A stretch of DNA of 64,000 nucleotides from assembly GCF_012030425.1 (NCBI RefSeq), contig NZ_JAAUVN010000002.1:248001-312000 (forward strand), read 5' to 3'. This document shows, piece by piece, positions 18,775 to 27,707 of the stretch (position 1 is the stretch's first letter; the number at the start of each line of letters is the position of its first letter). The notes under the pieces are model-generated. The model was not told where the DNA came from, did not search any database, and was given only the letters and a program-made list of their open reading frames with translations. Position numbers and translations under genes: made by a program. This DNA is from Sphingobacterium sp. B16(2022). GTDB lineage: Bacteria > Bacteroidota > Bacteroidia > Sphingobacteriales > Sphingobacteriaceae.

Positions 18775-20274
18775 ATGAAACTTGTTTTCAAACATATAAT
18801 ACTAGGGTTTGGTCTGCTTACTGTAATAGGATTGCAGTCATGTAAAAAATTGACAGATGTCAATATTAATCCAAATGAAGCATCTACAACACATCCGCAG
18901 GCGCTATTGACAAAAGTTGAATGGGATGTCTTTAGGACTTGGCATGGAACTTCGCCTTTATATGCATTAAAAATGATTGTGCAAACAGATGGTGAAAATG
19001 CCAACCAAATTTATAACTGGCAACGTGGTAGTTTTGAGCAGTATAGTTTTTTGCGTAATATCACTAAAATGACTGAGGAGGCAGAAAAGATCACTGATAA
19101 TAATTATCAAGCTTTAGCCAAATTTTTTAGGGCATATTATTTTTATAACTTAACCTTGACTTTTGGCGATATTCCATACGCGGAAGCTGCAAAAGGAGAA
19201 AGTTCTGAAATGTTTCTGCCGAAGTATGACACACAAAAAGAAGTTTTTGTTGGAATCTTAAAGGAGTTAGAAGAAGCAAATACTTTATTGAAATCAAATA
19301 CCAATCCGATTAATGGAGATATTATTTATGGAGGAAATTCTGATAAGTGGCGAAAGCTGATCAATTCATTTCGATTAAAAGTATTACTTACTTTATCCCG
19401 TAAAAGTGCAGACTTTCCTATAGATATTAAATCAGAGTTTGCAAAGATTTATAAAGGAGAGACTTTGATCGCTGATGCCACAGGATCAGAGGACGGACAA
19501 TTAATCTTTTTAAATCAAGAAGGTAATCGATATCCCGAATTTAATTCAAGTGGTTATGGATCGGGTATGTATATGGACTCCACTTTTATTCAACGATTGC
19601 AGGATCATAAAGATCCACGTTTATTTGTTTTGGCCACACAAACACGTTTAGGAAAAGAGGCGGGTAAGGCACTTGATGATTTTAGTTCATATGAAGGCGG
19701 TGATCCTATTGTACCTTATGCAGAAGTCAATGAAAAAGCTGTAAAAGGGAAACTATCTAAGGTACACGAGCGCTTTTACAAAGATCCAACTGCCGAACCG
19801 TTGGTTCTGATAGGCTATTCAGAATTACAATTTATAATAGCGGAGGCAATAGTAAGAGGATGGATTACAGGAAATGAGAAAGATTGTTATGTGAATGGTA
19901 TTAAGGCATCTTTTAAATTTTATGAGAATTATGCTAAAAATTTAAATACCTACGTTGATGCATCACGTTTAGAAAGTTATTTGTCACAAAAAATGGTTAA
20001 TTTGGATAACGCAAAAACTTCGGAAGAAAAATTGGAACGTATCCTTATGCAAAAATATTTACGCTCTTTTCATCAAGGAGGCTATACAGCATATTTTGAT
20101 CATTTAAGAACGGGTTATCCAAGTTTGCTTAAAGCCGATAAAGTAAAAATTGCTTACCGTTGGATGTATCCTCAAGACGAATACAATAATAATACGGTAC
20201 AAGTCTCTGAAGCAATTAAACGTCAATTTGCAGGCAATGATAATATAAACTTACAGACCTGGTGGTTGAAATAA
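18775..20274 (+). CDS. SusD-like lipoprotein of a phospholipase locus (SusD_2 type)
   Basis: 499 residues from the ATG at 18775, chosen because it gives a proper lipoprotein signal (FGLLTVIGLQSC); the frame opens earlier inside susC but that part has no signal. SusD_2-type opening LTDVNINPNEAS, helical TPR-like body, and the C-terminal LERILMQKYLRSFHQGG segment. It should form the lid of the SusC transporter encoded 13 bases upstream. Its stop codon overlaps the start of the phospholipase gene (TAATG), so translation of the two is probably coupled and their amounts matched. Confidence 0.92.
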   Translation: MKLVFKHIILGFGLLTVIGLQSCKKLTDVNINPNEASTTHPQALLTKVEWDVFRTWHGTSPLYALKMIVQTDGENANQIYNWQRGSFEQYSFLRNITKMTEEAEKITDNNYQALAKFFRAYYFYNLTLTFGDIPYAEAAKGESSEMFLPKYDTQKEVFVGILKELEEANTLLKSNTNPINGDIIYGGNSDKWRKLINSFRLKVLLTLSRKSADFPIDIKSEFAKIYKGETLIADATGSEDGQLIFLNQEGNRYPEFNSSGYGSGMYMDSTFIQRLQDHKDPRLFVLATQTRLGKEAGKALDDFSSYEGGDPIVPYAEVNEKAVKGKLSKVHERFYKDPTAEPLVLIGYSELQFIIAEAIVRGWITGNEKDCYVNGIKASFKFYENYAKNLNTYVDASRLESYLSQKMVNLDNAKTSEEKLERILMQKYLRSFHQGGYTAYFDHLRTGYPSLLKADKVKIAYRWMYPQDEYNNNTVQVSEAIKRQFAGNDNINLQTWWLK

Positions 20275-22742
20275 TGGAATCTAGAAGACAATTTATAAAA
20301 AAAGCGTCAGCATTAGCTGGCGCTACAGCAGTCGTTAATTGGTTACCTGAATCAATTCAACGCGCATTAGCTATTGAAGCACCGTTGGGATCGACCTATA
20401 TGGACGCAGAGCATATTGTCTTTTTAATGCAAGAGAATCGCTCATTTGATCATTGCTTTGGTACACTCAAAGGGGTGCGCGGTTTTAATGACCCTCGAGC
20501 ACTAAAACTACCTAACGGTCTTCCTGTTTGGATACAAGGAAATAAAAAAGGAGAATATTTTGCACCTTTTCATTTAGATATTGTTAATAGTAAATCCACT
20601 TGGATGGGTTCTTTGCCACATGGTTGGCGAGATATGGTAGCCGCGCGTAATGATGGCCGGATGGACAATTGGCTGGAAGCAAAAAGTTCAGGTATTAAAG
20701 ATTATAAAGCTATGCCGCTTACGATGGGCTATTATAATCGGGCAGATTTACCTTTCTATTATGCATTTGCCGATGCTTTTACTGTCTGTGATCAACATTT
20801 TTGCTCTTCTCTGACAGGGACAAGTGCTAATCGCTCCTATTTTTGGACAGGAACAGTGCGCGAAAATCCACGTGACCCTGAATCAACCGCCCATGTGGAT
20901 AATGGCCAAATCAATTACAAAGATGTAAGTTGGAAATCTTATCCAGAACGGTTAGAAGAATCTGGAGTATCTTGGAAGGTATATCAAAACGAACTGAGCA
21001 TCCCTGTCGGATTTGAAGGTGAGGAAGAAGACTGGTTGGCCAACTTTACAGATAATAATCTGGAATTTCACAAACAATACGGTGTCCGCTATCACCCTGC
21101 GCACCGTACCTGGATGGAATGCAAATTGAAACAGCTAGAAAAAGATGTGATCGGTTTAAAAGACTCAGTGGAAGAATCTAAGTTAAAAAAGCAAATTGAA
21201 GATCTAAAACAAGATTTACAGCGCTTTTCAAAACAGAATTTCGAAAAGTTATCCGATCTACATCAGGCCATTCATAAAAAAGCTTTTGTAACTAATATTG
21301 GTGATCCTGATTATCATCGGGTAGAAAAATTGGTTTACGAAGATAGCCAGGGTAAGCAGGAAGTTGATGTACCTGCTGGAGATGTGTTTTATCAATTTCG
21401 TAAAGATGTTAAAGAGAAGAACTTACCTACAGTGTCGTGGTTGGTAGCCCCATGTCGTTTTTCTGACCATCCTGGGTCGCCTTGGTATGGAGCTTGGTAT
21501 GTTTCAGAAGCATTAGATATTTTGACAAAGGATCCTGAGGTCTGGAAAAAAACAATCTTTATATTGACGTATGATGAAAATGACGGATATTTCGATCATG
21601 TTTCGCCATTTGTCCCTCCAATGGAAGGTAATAGAGATTCCGGAAAGACTGCTGTAGGTATCCATACGGCAGATGAATATGTCACTAAAGAACAGGAGCG
21701 GAGAAGAACAGGGAAAACCGATTCGGAACTGGAAAGCCCGATAGGACTAGGATTTCGAGTTCCATTAGTGATTGCTTCACCTTGGTCTAAAGGCGGATGG
21801 GTAAATTCGGAAGTTTTCGATCATACCTCTTGTTTACAGTTCTTGGAACAATTTCTACTCCAGAAAACAGGAAAAGATATCAAAGAAACAAATATTTCCT
21901 CATGGAGAAGATTGGTATGTGGAGATTTAAATTCTGTATTTCGTAAAGTAACAGATACTTCCCTTAATTCTTTAGTTCCTGTTAATCGGGATCAGTATGT
22001 AGAGCGTATTTATAGTGCACGTGCAAAGAAATTACCAACAGAATTTGTACAGATCGCACCTTCAGAATTGGATCAAATTCGTAAAAAAGGTTTACCAACT
22101 TCAATAAAAGCTATACAGGAGAAAGGTATCAAACCAGCATGTGCACTGCCATATGCATTGGAAGTCAATGCAGAGTTGGAACATAATAGTTTTGAAATTA
22201 CTTTTGAAACTAAAGTTCCTGTTAAATCGAAGAAAAAAATTGGAGTTCCTTTTCAGGTTAGATCCCAAATGGCTTATGGAAAAGTAGGTGCAGGTCAGGT
22301 TTGGAATTTTGCGGTTAAAGAAAATGAACCTTTGAGGTATGCTTGGCATATGGATCAATTAAAGGGAGATAGTATCGAAATGGAGCTACATGGTCCTAAC
22401 GGCTTTTTCAGAATGTTCAAGTTGCATAAAGAAAAGCCACATGCCATCATCGTTAAACAATATCACAAAAAAAACACCATAGCATTGGAACTGAAAAAGA
22501 TTAATAAAGGACACAGTTATTTGATTAAAGATCGGAATTATGGTTGCTTTGAGCCTTTTTCGCTAGATCAATCTTTTTCAGGTACCAAAATACTTGACCT
22601 CAGCAAAAGCCATGGATGGTATGATCTTGAGGTAACTTGTAAAGAAGATCCAGAATTTTGTTTTGTATTTGCTGGACATATTGAAAATGGGATGCCAAGT
22701 AAGACTGATCCTTTAATGGGAGATGTAATTAATCATTCTTAG
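20274..22742 (+). CDS. Tat-exported phospholipase C-like phosphoesterase
   Basis: 822 residues from ATG 20274. The N-terminus carries a textbook twin-arginine signal (SRRQFIKK plus a hydrophobic stretch), as in non-haemolytic phospholipases C. The phosphoesterase domain shows the metal and catalytic motifs QENRSFDHCFGTLKG (about 53-67), SLTGTSANRSYFW (Thr181/Thr183, near the catalytic Thr of PlcH-type enzymes) and TYDENDGYFDHVSPF. A charged, coiled-coil-like insert lies at about 280-325. Two beta-rich C-terminal domains of the DUF756 type (about 620-815) complete the family architecture. Expected reaction: removal of the phospho-head group from phosphatidylcholine or a similar lipid. Co-operonic with susC/susD, which suggests uptake of lipid or head-group products. 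Confidence 0.92.
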   Translation: MESRRQFIKKASALAGATAVVNWLPESIQRALAIEAPLGSTYMDAEHIVFLMQENRSFDHCFGTLKGVRGFNDPRALKLPNGLPVWIQGNKKGEYFAPFHLDIVNSKSTWMGSLPHGWRDMVAARNDGRMDNWLEAKSSGIKDYKAMPLTMGYYNRADLPFYYAFADAFTVCDQHFCSSLTGTSANRSYFWTGTVRENPRDPESTAHVDNGQINYKDVSWKSYPERLEESGVSWKVYQNELSIPVGFEGEEEDWLANFTDNNLEFHKQYGVRYHPAHRTWMECKLKQLEKDVIGLKDSVEESKLKKQIEDLKQDLQRFSKQNFEKLSDLHQAIHKKAFVTNIGDPDYHRVEKLVYEDSQGKQEVDVPAGDVFYQFRKDVKEKNLPTVSWLVAPCRFSDHPGSPWYGAWYVSEALDILTKDPEVWKKTIFILTYDENDGYFDHVSPFVPPMEGNRDSGKTAVGIHTADEYVTKEQERRRTGKTDSELESPIGLGFRVPLVIASPWSKGGWVNSEVFDHTSCLQFLEQFLLQKTGKDIKETNISSWRRLVCGDLNSVFRKVTDTSLNSLVPVNRDQYVERIYSARAKKLPTEFVQIAPSELDQIRKKGLPTSIKAIQEKGIKPACALPYALEVNAELEHNSFEITFETKVPVKSKKKIGVPFQVRSQMAYGKVGAGQVWNFAVKENEPLRYAWHMDQLKGDSIEMELHGPNGFFRMFKLHKEKPHAIIVKQYHKKNTIALELKKINKGHSYLIKDRNYGCFEPFSLDQSFSGTKILDLSKSHGWYDLEVTCKEDPEFCFVFAGHIENGMPSKTDPLMGDVINHS

Positions 22743-22787
22743 GTCGACCAATATATAATGTAGATCGTTGTTTTTTTAAGGTTCATA

Positions 22788-22818
22788 AAAAAAGCGCACT
22801 ACATAGGTGCGCTTTTTT
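22788..22818 (+). terminator. bidirectional terminator between phospholipase and antiporter genes
   Basis: 12-bp perfect stem AAAAAAGCGCAC / GTGCGCTTTTTT (22788-22799 and 22807-22818) with a 7-base loop. Flanking A- and T-runs make it work for both convergent genes. Confidence 0.9.
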
Positions 22819-22847
22819 ATCTGGCGATAAGATGACGAAATTCAAAC

Positions 22848-23993
22848 TTATGGATTAAATACCAGCATCATGTACAGAGCAAATAGAGCCAAATGAATAA
22901 TACCTAAAATAGGAGTAGTCCTTTTCCCTAAAAAGCTGATCAAGCTTAGTAAGAGGGTCATTGTAAATAAAACAGTCTCTGTACCAGTTAATCCAAATAG
23001 AACTAATTTTCCTTTTAGTAATCCTACTAGCAGTACAGCGGGAACCGTTAAACCTACAGTCGAGACAAAAGCGCCGTGACATAAGTTGATACTTCTTTGA
23101 AATTCGTTATTACGAGCTGCTTTAACCGCTGTAATAGACTCCGGGGTAAATACAATGATAGCAATAAGAATACCACCCAATGCTATTGGAAGTTTTGCGG
23201 TAGCAATACCATAATCAACCACCACTGCCATTTGATGTGATAGCAATACTATTGGTAGAATCATTAAAATAAGAAGGGCTGAACGAATCCATATTTCCTT
23301 TTTATCCTGAGATTTTGGGGCATCTTTATTAACAGAATTTTGTATCTGGCTAGGATATTGAATCTCAAGATTTCCTTTTGCCGGTTGTATGTATAAGTGA
23401 CTATATCCTTTTAATTGATAGTAAAGAAATGCGATGTATACAAGTATAATTAAAGTTGAAATGAATATCGCTTGTAAAGTCGTAAATGCGCCATTGCCTG
23501 CTCCTTGAATAAAATTAGGAAGTAATAATGAAGTTGCTCCAAGTATTACAATCATTGAAAAATAAGACAGTGTTCCCTGAGCATTATATTCTTGTTCTTT
23601 ATATTTGGCACTTCCAAGTAAAATGCAAAGTCCTACCACAAGATTCATGATAATCATCATGACAGAAAAGATTGAATCCTTTCCGATTGTTGGAGATTCT
23701 GCAGGACCAAGCATAACAGCAGCAATCAAAACCACTTCGATCGTAACGATTGAAAGTGTAAGGATAAGTGTTCCAAAAGGTTCACCTAACTTATGTGCAA
23801 GCTCGTCCGCTTCTTTTACAACACCGAATGAAGCGGTTAAAATTGTAGCCAAAAGAATAATAAATATGGTGATTGCCGATACAGGAGAAAATGTTGTTTT
23901 AAAAATCTGTTGGTCAAATACCATTAAACCGATGACAATAATCCAGATGGTCATTAATCGGATTATTGTCTTTGTACTCAGTATTGTTTTCAT
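22848..23993 (-). CDS. calcium/cation-proton antiporter, ChaA-like (CaCA superfamily)
   Basis: 381 residues from the ATG at 23993; an upstream in-frame start at 24023 would only add a polar decapeptide. About eleven hydrophobic segments. Two inverted CaCA repeats are recognisable: the first contains LGEPFGTLILTLSIVTIEVVLIAAVM with the conserved glutamate, the second IIVFTPESITAVKAARNNE with another conserved Glu. Such proteins expel Ca2+ (or Na+/K+) in exchange for protons across the inner membrane. Single-gene unit, convergent with the phospholipase gene; the 277 bases upstream hold no other gene. Confidence 0.88.
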   Translation of the reverse strand: MKTILSTKTIIRLMTIWIIVIGLMVFDQQIFKTTFSPVSAITIFIILLATILTASFGVVKEADELAHKLGEPFGTLILTLSIVTIEVVLIAAVMLGPAESPTIGKDSIFSVMMIIMNLVVGLCILLGSAKYKEQEYNAQGTLSYFSMIVILGATSLLLPNFIQGAGNGAFTTLQAIFISTLIILVYIAFLYYQLKGYSHLYIQPAKGNLEIQYPSQIQNSVNKDAPKSQDKKEIWIRSALLILMILPIVLLSHQMAVVVDYGIATAKLPIALGGILIAIIVFTPESITAVKAARNNEFQRSINLCHGAFVSTVGLTVPAVLLVGLLKGKLVLFGLTGTETVLFTMTLLLSLISFLGKRTTPILGIIHLALFALYMMLVFNP

Positions 23994-24270
23994 ATTGTTT
24001 CCGTATATAAATTGCTGATACAAATATCTTTACTAAAAGTGGTATTAATTTTAACATTTGATAAAAACTATATGTAACGTAATTTTTTTGTTTTAGTGAT
24101 AGATGCACGATTTCTAGTTTAGGAAGAGTATTTCTTATTATATTCAAGCCTGTATTCGTAATTTTTTTGTGTTGATTCGGAGTTACTAGATTCAATAATT
24201 GATATTTTTAGTATATTCGTTTTGATAACTATAATAAAAAATCTAAATCTTTGTTACAATTCTTTAAAAA

Positions 24271-25272
24271 ATGTTAAGAAATCATTTAAAATATAGTGTT
24301 CTCTTTTGTTTATTGGGAGCAAGTGTAAGTTCATGTCAAACGGCAGATCAAAAAAAAGAACCCGAAGTAGAACATAATCCTGCAAAACAAGTCGTACCTG
24401 AAAGAGCTAAAGATTTGATCGGTCGTTGGGATTTGAATGTGGATAAAGATGGAAAAGTAGTACCATCTTGGATTGAAGTAAAACTATCTGGATTTAACAC
24501 ATTGGTAGGAAGTTATGTTGGTGACAGTGGCAGTGCTCGCCCTGTTTCTCATGTAAAGCTTGAGGATGGAAAATTTTCATTTGCTATTCCGCCACAATGG
24601 GAAGGTGGAGAAGGTGATTTTGTGATTGCAGGTGAATTGACGGCTACGGGTATTAAAGGGACCGTGACGACTAATAAAGGTGTTAGCTATAACTTTACAG
24701 GTGAAAAAGCACCTTATTTAAATCGTACAGGAACTGTTCAATGGGGAGAGGCTATTGAGCTTTTTAATGGTAAAGATTTGACAGGTTGGAAAACGATTGG
24801 TGGCGAGAATAACTGGTCGGTAAAAGAGGGTATCTTGACGAACGCAAAGGCGGGTGCTAATTTGGTAACAGATCAAAAATTTGAAGATTTTAAATTAGAA
24901 GCAGAATTTCGATATACAACCGGTGGTAATTCTGGTATTTATTTAAGAGGAAGATACGAATTGCAAATTGAAGACAGTCCAAAGGATCAACATCCAGGAA
25001 GTCTCTATTTTGGCGGTATCTATGGCTTTCTAGCTCCAAATGAAATGGCTACATTAGGACCAGATCAATGGCAGAAGTATGAAGTTACATTGGTTGGAAG
25101 ATTGGTTACTATTGTCGCAAATGGTAAGACGATTATTAATAATCAAGAAATACCAGGAATAACAGGTGGTGCGTTAGATAGTAAAGAAGGTGAACCAGGA
25201 CCTATATATTTACAAGGAGATCATGCTCCGGTAGAATTTAGAAAAATAAAGATCACACCGGCTAAGAAATAA
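24271..25272 (+). CDS. DUF1080 (3-keto-disaccharide hydrolase-like) lipoprotein
   Basis: 333 residues. Lipobox at about residue 22 (SVSSCQTA). A small N-terminal beta domain (about 45-150) is followed by a concanavalin-like DUF1080 domain (about 160-332) with the usual motifs LFNGKDLTGWK, GNSGIYLRGRYELQIEDS and GPIYLQGDHAPVEFRKIKI. Some DUF1080 proteins have been shown to act on 3-keto-glycosides; others are of unknown role, so no firm substrate is given. Monocistronic: no gene follows on this strand before the terminator at 25288-25317. Confidence 0.88.
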   Translation: MLRNHLKYSVLFCLLGASVSSCQTADQKKEPEVEHNPAKQVVPERAKDLIGRWDLNVDKDGKVVPSWIEVKLSGFNTLVGSYVGDSGSARPVSHVKLEDGKFSFAIPPQWEGGEGDFVIAGELTATGIKGTVTTNKGVSYNFTGEKAPYLNRTGTVQWGEAIELFNGKDLTGWKTIGGENNWSVKEGILTNAKAGANLVTDQKFEDFKLEAEFRYTTGGNSGIYLRGRYELQIEDSPKDQHPGSLYFGGIYGFLAPNEMATLGPDQWQKYEVTLVGRLVTIVANGKTIINNQEIPGITGGALDSKEGEPGPIYLQGDHAPVEFRKIKITPAKK

Positions 25273-25287
25273 TAACAATACAAATAA

Positions 25288-25317
25288 AAAAGCCTCTTTC
25301 TACTGAAGGAGGCTTTT
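25288..25317 (+). terminator. terminator after the DUF1080 gene
   Basis: Stem AAAAGCCTC (25288-25296) / GAGGCTTTT (25309-25317), 12-base loop. Also lies 5 bases past the stop of the convergent PepSY-like gene and probably serves both. Confidence 0.85.
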
Positions 25318-25321
25318 AATT

Positions 25322-25777
25322 TTATAAGATGATTTTTACAAATTGACCACTTGGATCGAACAATAAATCGATATCATTTGTTAGTTCAACTTCAAATCCA
25401 GCAGTAACTTTATCGATGGCGCTGATTTGTGCAGTTTTATAATTTGTATCCACGTAGCTGACTATAGTAGTTGAGATAAAACCCGTAGGAATAGCAGTAT
25501 CATTGTCGGATTCTACTTCTTTCCAATTACCTTCTTGATCAAAATCAACTTCGATTCCATTGGCTAACTCCACACTGTAAGCTGTTTTATTTGTTGCAGT
25601 AGGAGTTTGTTTCTCAACTTTTCGAATAGTTACATCTTTGAAGAAGGTGTTAAGAAATGTGGATGCTGATGCTGGTAAAGATGTAGCAGGGACTTGATGA
25701 TCATCATCTTTGTCACAAGATACTAAAATGAATGCAACTGTAATTAACGCCGTAAATGTTAAAATTAACTTTTTCAT
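25322..25777 (-). CDS. PepSY-like (BLIP-like, PF11396-type) lipoprotein
   Basis: 151 residues. Lipobox ILVSCDKDDD near residue 20, then two copies of a short beta-rich unit, each with the pattern hydrophobic-V-E-L-xN-G/D-I-xxxFDxxGxW/Q (about residues 65-90 and 125-150). This is the putative beta-lactamase-inhibitor-like PepSY fold that is common in Bacteroidota next to two-component systems. Function unknown; a periplasmic sensor or inhibitor role is usually assumed. It lies 12 bases after a paralogue and downstream of a histidine kinase, so it is likely part of that regulon. Confidence 0.8.
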   Translation of the reverse strand: MKKLILTFTALITVAFILVSCDKDDDHQVPATSLPASASTFLNTFFKDVTIRKVEKQTPTATNKTAYSVELANGIEVDFDQEGNWKEVESDNDTAIPTGFISTTIVSYVDTNYKTAQISAIDKVTAGFEVELTNDIDLLFDPSGQFVKIIL

Positions 25778-25789
25778 ATTTTAATTCTA

Positions 25790-26230
25790 TTAATCATCTA
25801 TTTTAGTAAACTGCCCTTTTTTATTAAACTCCAATTCAAGACCATTTGAAATTTCAACTTCAAATTTACGGCTTGACTTTTTGATTTTTACAATGTGGGT
25901 ATTAGGAAAACTTTTTGTAACATAATTTTGAATTGATTTTGGTACAAATTTTAAAGGAATAGCGTTATGGTGACCATCCACTTCTTCCCAATCTCCTGAT
26001 TTATCAAATTCTATTTTTGTACCATTATTTAAAATCACTTGGTATTCTTTTGAAAGTAGATTTTCTTTTTCTTCAATTGTACTTGTGATCTGATTGCTGG
26101 CAAAATTGTTTTTAATAAATGTTTGTGCATTTGCAGGTAATTGATTGCTGTTAATCACCTTTTTTTGTGCATAGCTAACTGTCGATAATGCTACTAAAGC
26201 AACGATCGCCATTGTTTTAATTTTCTTCAT
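25790..26230 (-). CDS. PepSY-like periplasmic protein
   Basis: 146 residues with a cleavable signal (TVSYAQ) and no lipobox, unlike its downstream paralogue. Two internal repeats again: KEYQVILNNGTKIEFDKSGDW and KFEVEISNGLELEFNKKGQF. The start ATG at 26230 is preceded by AGGAGG with a 7-base spacer, a strong Shine-Dalgarno that is rare in this phylum. The 13-bp motif TTAGGAATTATAG at 26286-26298, shared with the response-regulator promoter, lies 56 bases upstream. Probably an output or feedback sensor of the adjacent two-component system; inference from position. Confidence 0.82.
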   Translation of the reverse strand: MKKIKTMAIVALVALSTVSYAQKKVINSNQLPANAQTFIKNNFASNQITSTIEEKENLLSKEYQVILNNGTKIEFDKSGDWEEVDGHHNAIPLKFVPKSIQNYVTKSFPNTHIVKIKKSSRKFEVEISNGLELEFNKKGQFTKIDD

Positions 26231-26237
26231 AATATAT

Positions 26238-26243
26238 CCTCCT
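26238..26243 (-). promoter_or_regulatory. strong Shine-Dalgarno of the first PepSY-like gene
   Basis: AGGAGG on the minus strand, 7 bases before ATG 26230. Most genes in this window have no such sequence. Confidence 0.7.
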
Positions 26244-26285
26244 ATTTATTTATATAACAAAGTTCCTATACAATTTGGTAAAGAA

Positions 26286-26298
26286 TTAGGAATTATAG
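26286..26298. promoter_or_regulatory. candidate response-regulator site before the PepSY-like genes
   Basis: TTAGGAATTATAG, differing by one base from TTAGGAATTAAAG at 28425-28437 before the response-regulator gene. Overlaps the histidine-kinase stop codon. Confidence 0.45.
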
Positions 26299-27576
26299 CT
26301 TTTGTATCTTAAAAATATGAAAATTATTTAAGTATGAGTAATTTATGCTAATGGTCTTGTTTGTCTCTATGATTGTTTTAACTATAGAAAGACCTAATCC
26401 ATTTGAATTGATTGCAGTATTTTCTTTGTGAAATCGATCAAAAATATTTTCTGCTTGTAGTGCAGTGTTTTTGCCTGAATTTGCAATTGTAAAGAAATCC
26501 TTATGAATATCGATTTTTATAAATCCATCTTTTGATTTATTATAGTTGATAGCATTACGGAGTAAATTGGAAATTAATATCTTTACCAGATCCGCATTGA
26601 AATCAGCTGAGAACTTTCCATGCTCAAGAACTTCTAAAGTGATTCCCCTAAATTCAATCAAGTCTGCTAACTCTTCACACGCTTCGCGAATCACGCTATT
26701 AAAATCCACTGTTTGCGTAAAATCAAATTGATTGTTTTCAATGCGAGATAGCATAAGTAATGCCTTATTTAATTTAATCATACGTTCTAAAGCTTCTTTA
26801 GTTTCACTGATCGTGATTAAATGATGTTCTGTCAGTTGTTCATCTTCTAGCAGTAACTCTAGTTTATTACTACTGATAGCCAAAGGCGTCTGTAACTCAT
26901 GGGAAGCATTTTCAATAAACAGTTTTTGTTGCTGGAATATTTTTTCATTGCGATCAAGCATTTTATCGATTTCGGTATCCAATAGCATAAATTCTCTAAC
27001 ATTACTGTTGATCGGTACAGCTGTTTTTATTTTCCCAAACTGATAGCGCTCTAACTTGTCAAGAATTTGATAAAAAGGCTTAAAAGCTCGGTGAAATACA
27101 AGTGTGTTGAGTAAAAATATACTCACAATAATCAAGATGTATAGTATTATCAAAGCAGTTGCCAGATCATATTTTAGTTCATCTTCTTCTACGGTTGAAG
27201 TTCGAATTTCCAGTTGATATAGCTGTTTGTCCTTACCATAGAAGTAAGTATTTAAAATTCGATAAGGCTCCATATCCTCATCATATGGCATGTATATGAG
27301 ATCGTTTTTGAAAATATTTTTTTCATCCATGTTTACTTGCACATCAGATTTGGTGATTTTAAACTGATTAATACCGAATGTATCCGTTTTTAGAATCGAT
27401 TCATCTTGGTATGCAGCACGAATAATTTCAATTTTTTGATTCTTTAAGCCGTCGTCTACATTATCATACACTTCTTCTGTGATGTATGCATAAAATAATG
27501 TTGCCCACACCGCAATTACAATCAAAATCATGATTGTAATGTATCTTATAGTGTAATTCTTGAGCGACTTTTTCAT
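26293..27576 (-). CDS. sensor histidine kinase (two-component system)
   Basis: 427 residues. Two transmembrane helices (about 10-32 and 140-161) flank a periplasmic sensor of about 105 residues. After a short HAMP-like linker comes the HisKA domain with the phospho-acceptor His226 in ENASHELQTPLA, then the HATPase domain with the N box (ISNLLRNAINYN), a G1-like segment (TIANSGKN) and the G2 box (NSNGLGLSIVK). Partner of the response regulator encoded upstream; 131 bases separate the two, containing only very short frames. Two PepSY-like secreted proteins follow, which may report envelope state to the sensor. Confidence 0.93.
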   Translation of the reverse strand: MKKSLKNYTIRYITIMILIVIAVWATLFYAYITEEVYDNVDDGLKNQKIEIIRAAYQDESILKTDTFGINQFKITKSDVQVNMDEKNIFKNDLIYMPYDEDMEPYRILNTYFYGKDKQLYQLEIRTSTVEEDELKYDLATALIILYILIIVSIFLLNTLVFHRAFKPFYQILDKLERYQFGKIKTAVPINSNVREFMLLDTEIDKMLDRNEKIFQQQKLFIENASHELQTPLAISSNKLELLLEDEQLTEHHLITISETKEALERMIKLNKALLMLSRIENNQFDFTQTVDFNSVIREACEELADLIEFRGITLEVLEHGKFSADFNADLVKILISNLLRNAINYNKSKDGFIKIDIHKDFFTIANSGKNTALQAENIFDRFHKENTAINSNGLGLSIVKTIIETNKTISINYSYLNNFHIFKIQKL

Positions 27577-27707
27577 TAAAATATTTAGTTTTAAATAATG
27601 GTATTAGCAGTTAGTGGCAATATAAAGATCACTTCACCAGTTTTAGAAGCCATTCAAACAATCGTGAATATATTTTTAGATCTTGGCCATTATTGCTTTG
27701 TGGGTCA

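Noticed and set aside
27577..27707. small gene between response regulator and histidine kinase
   Set aside because: Only very short frames (10-20 codons) without conserved character are present.
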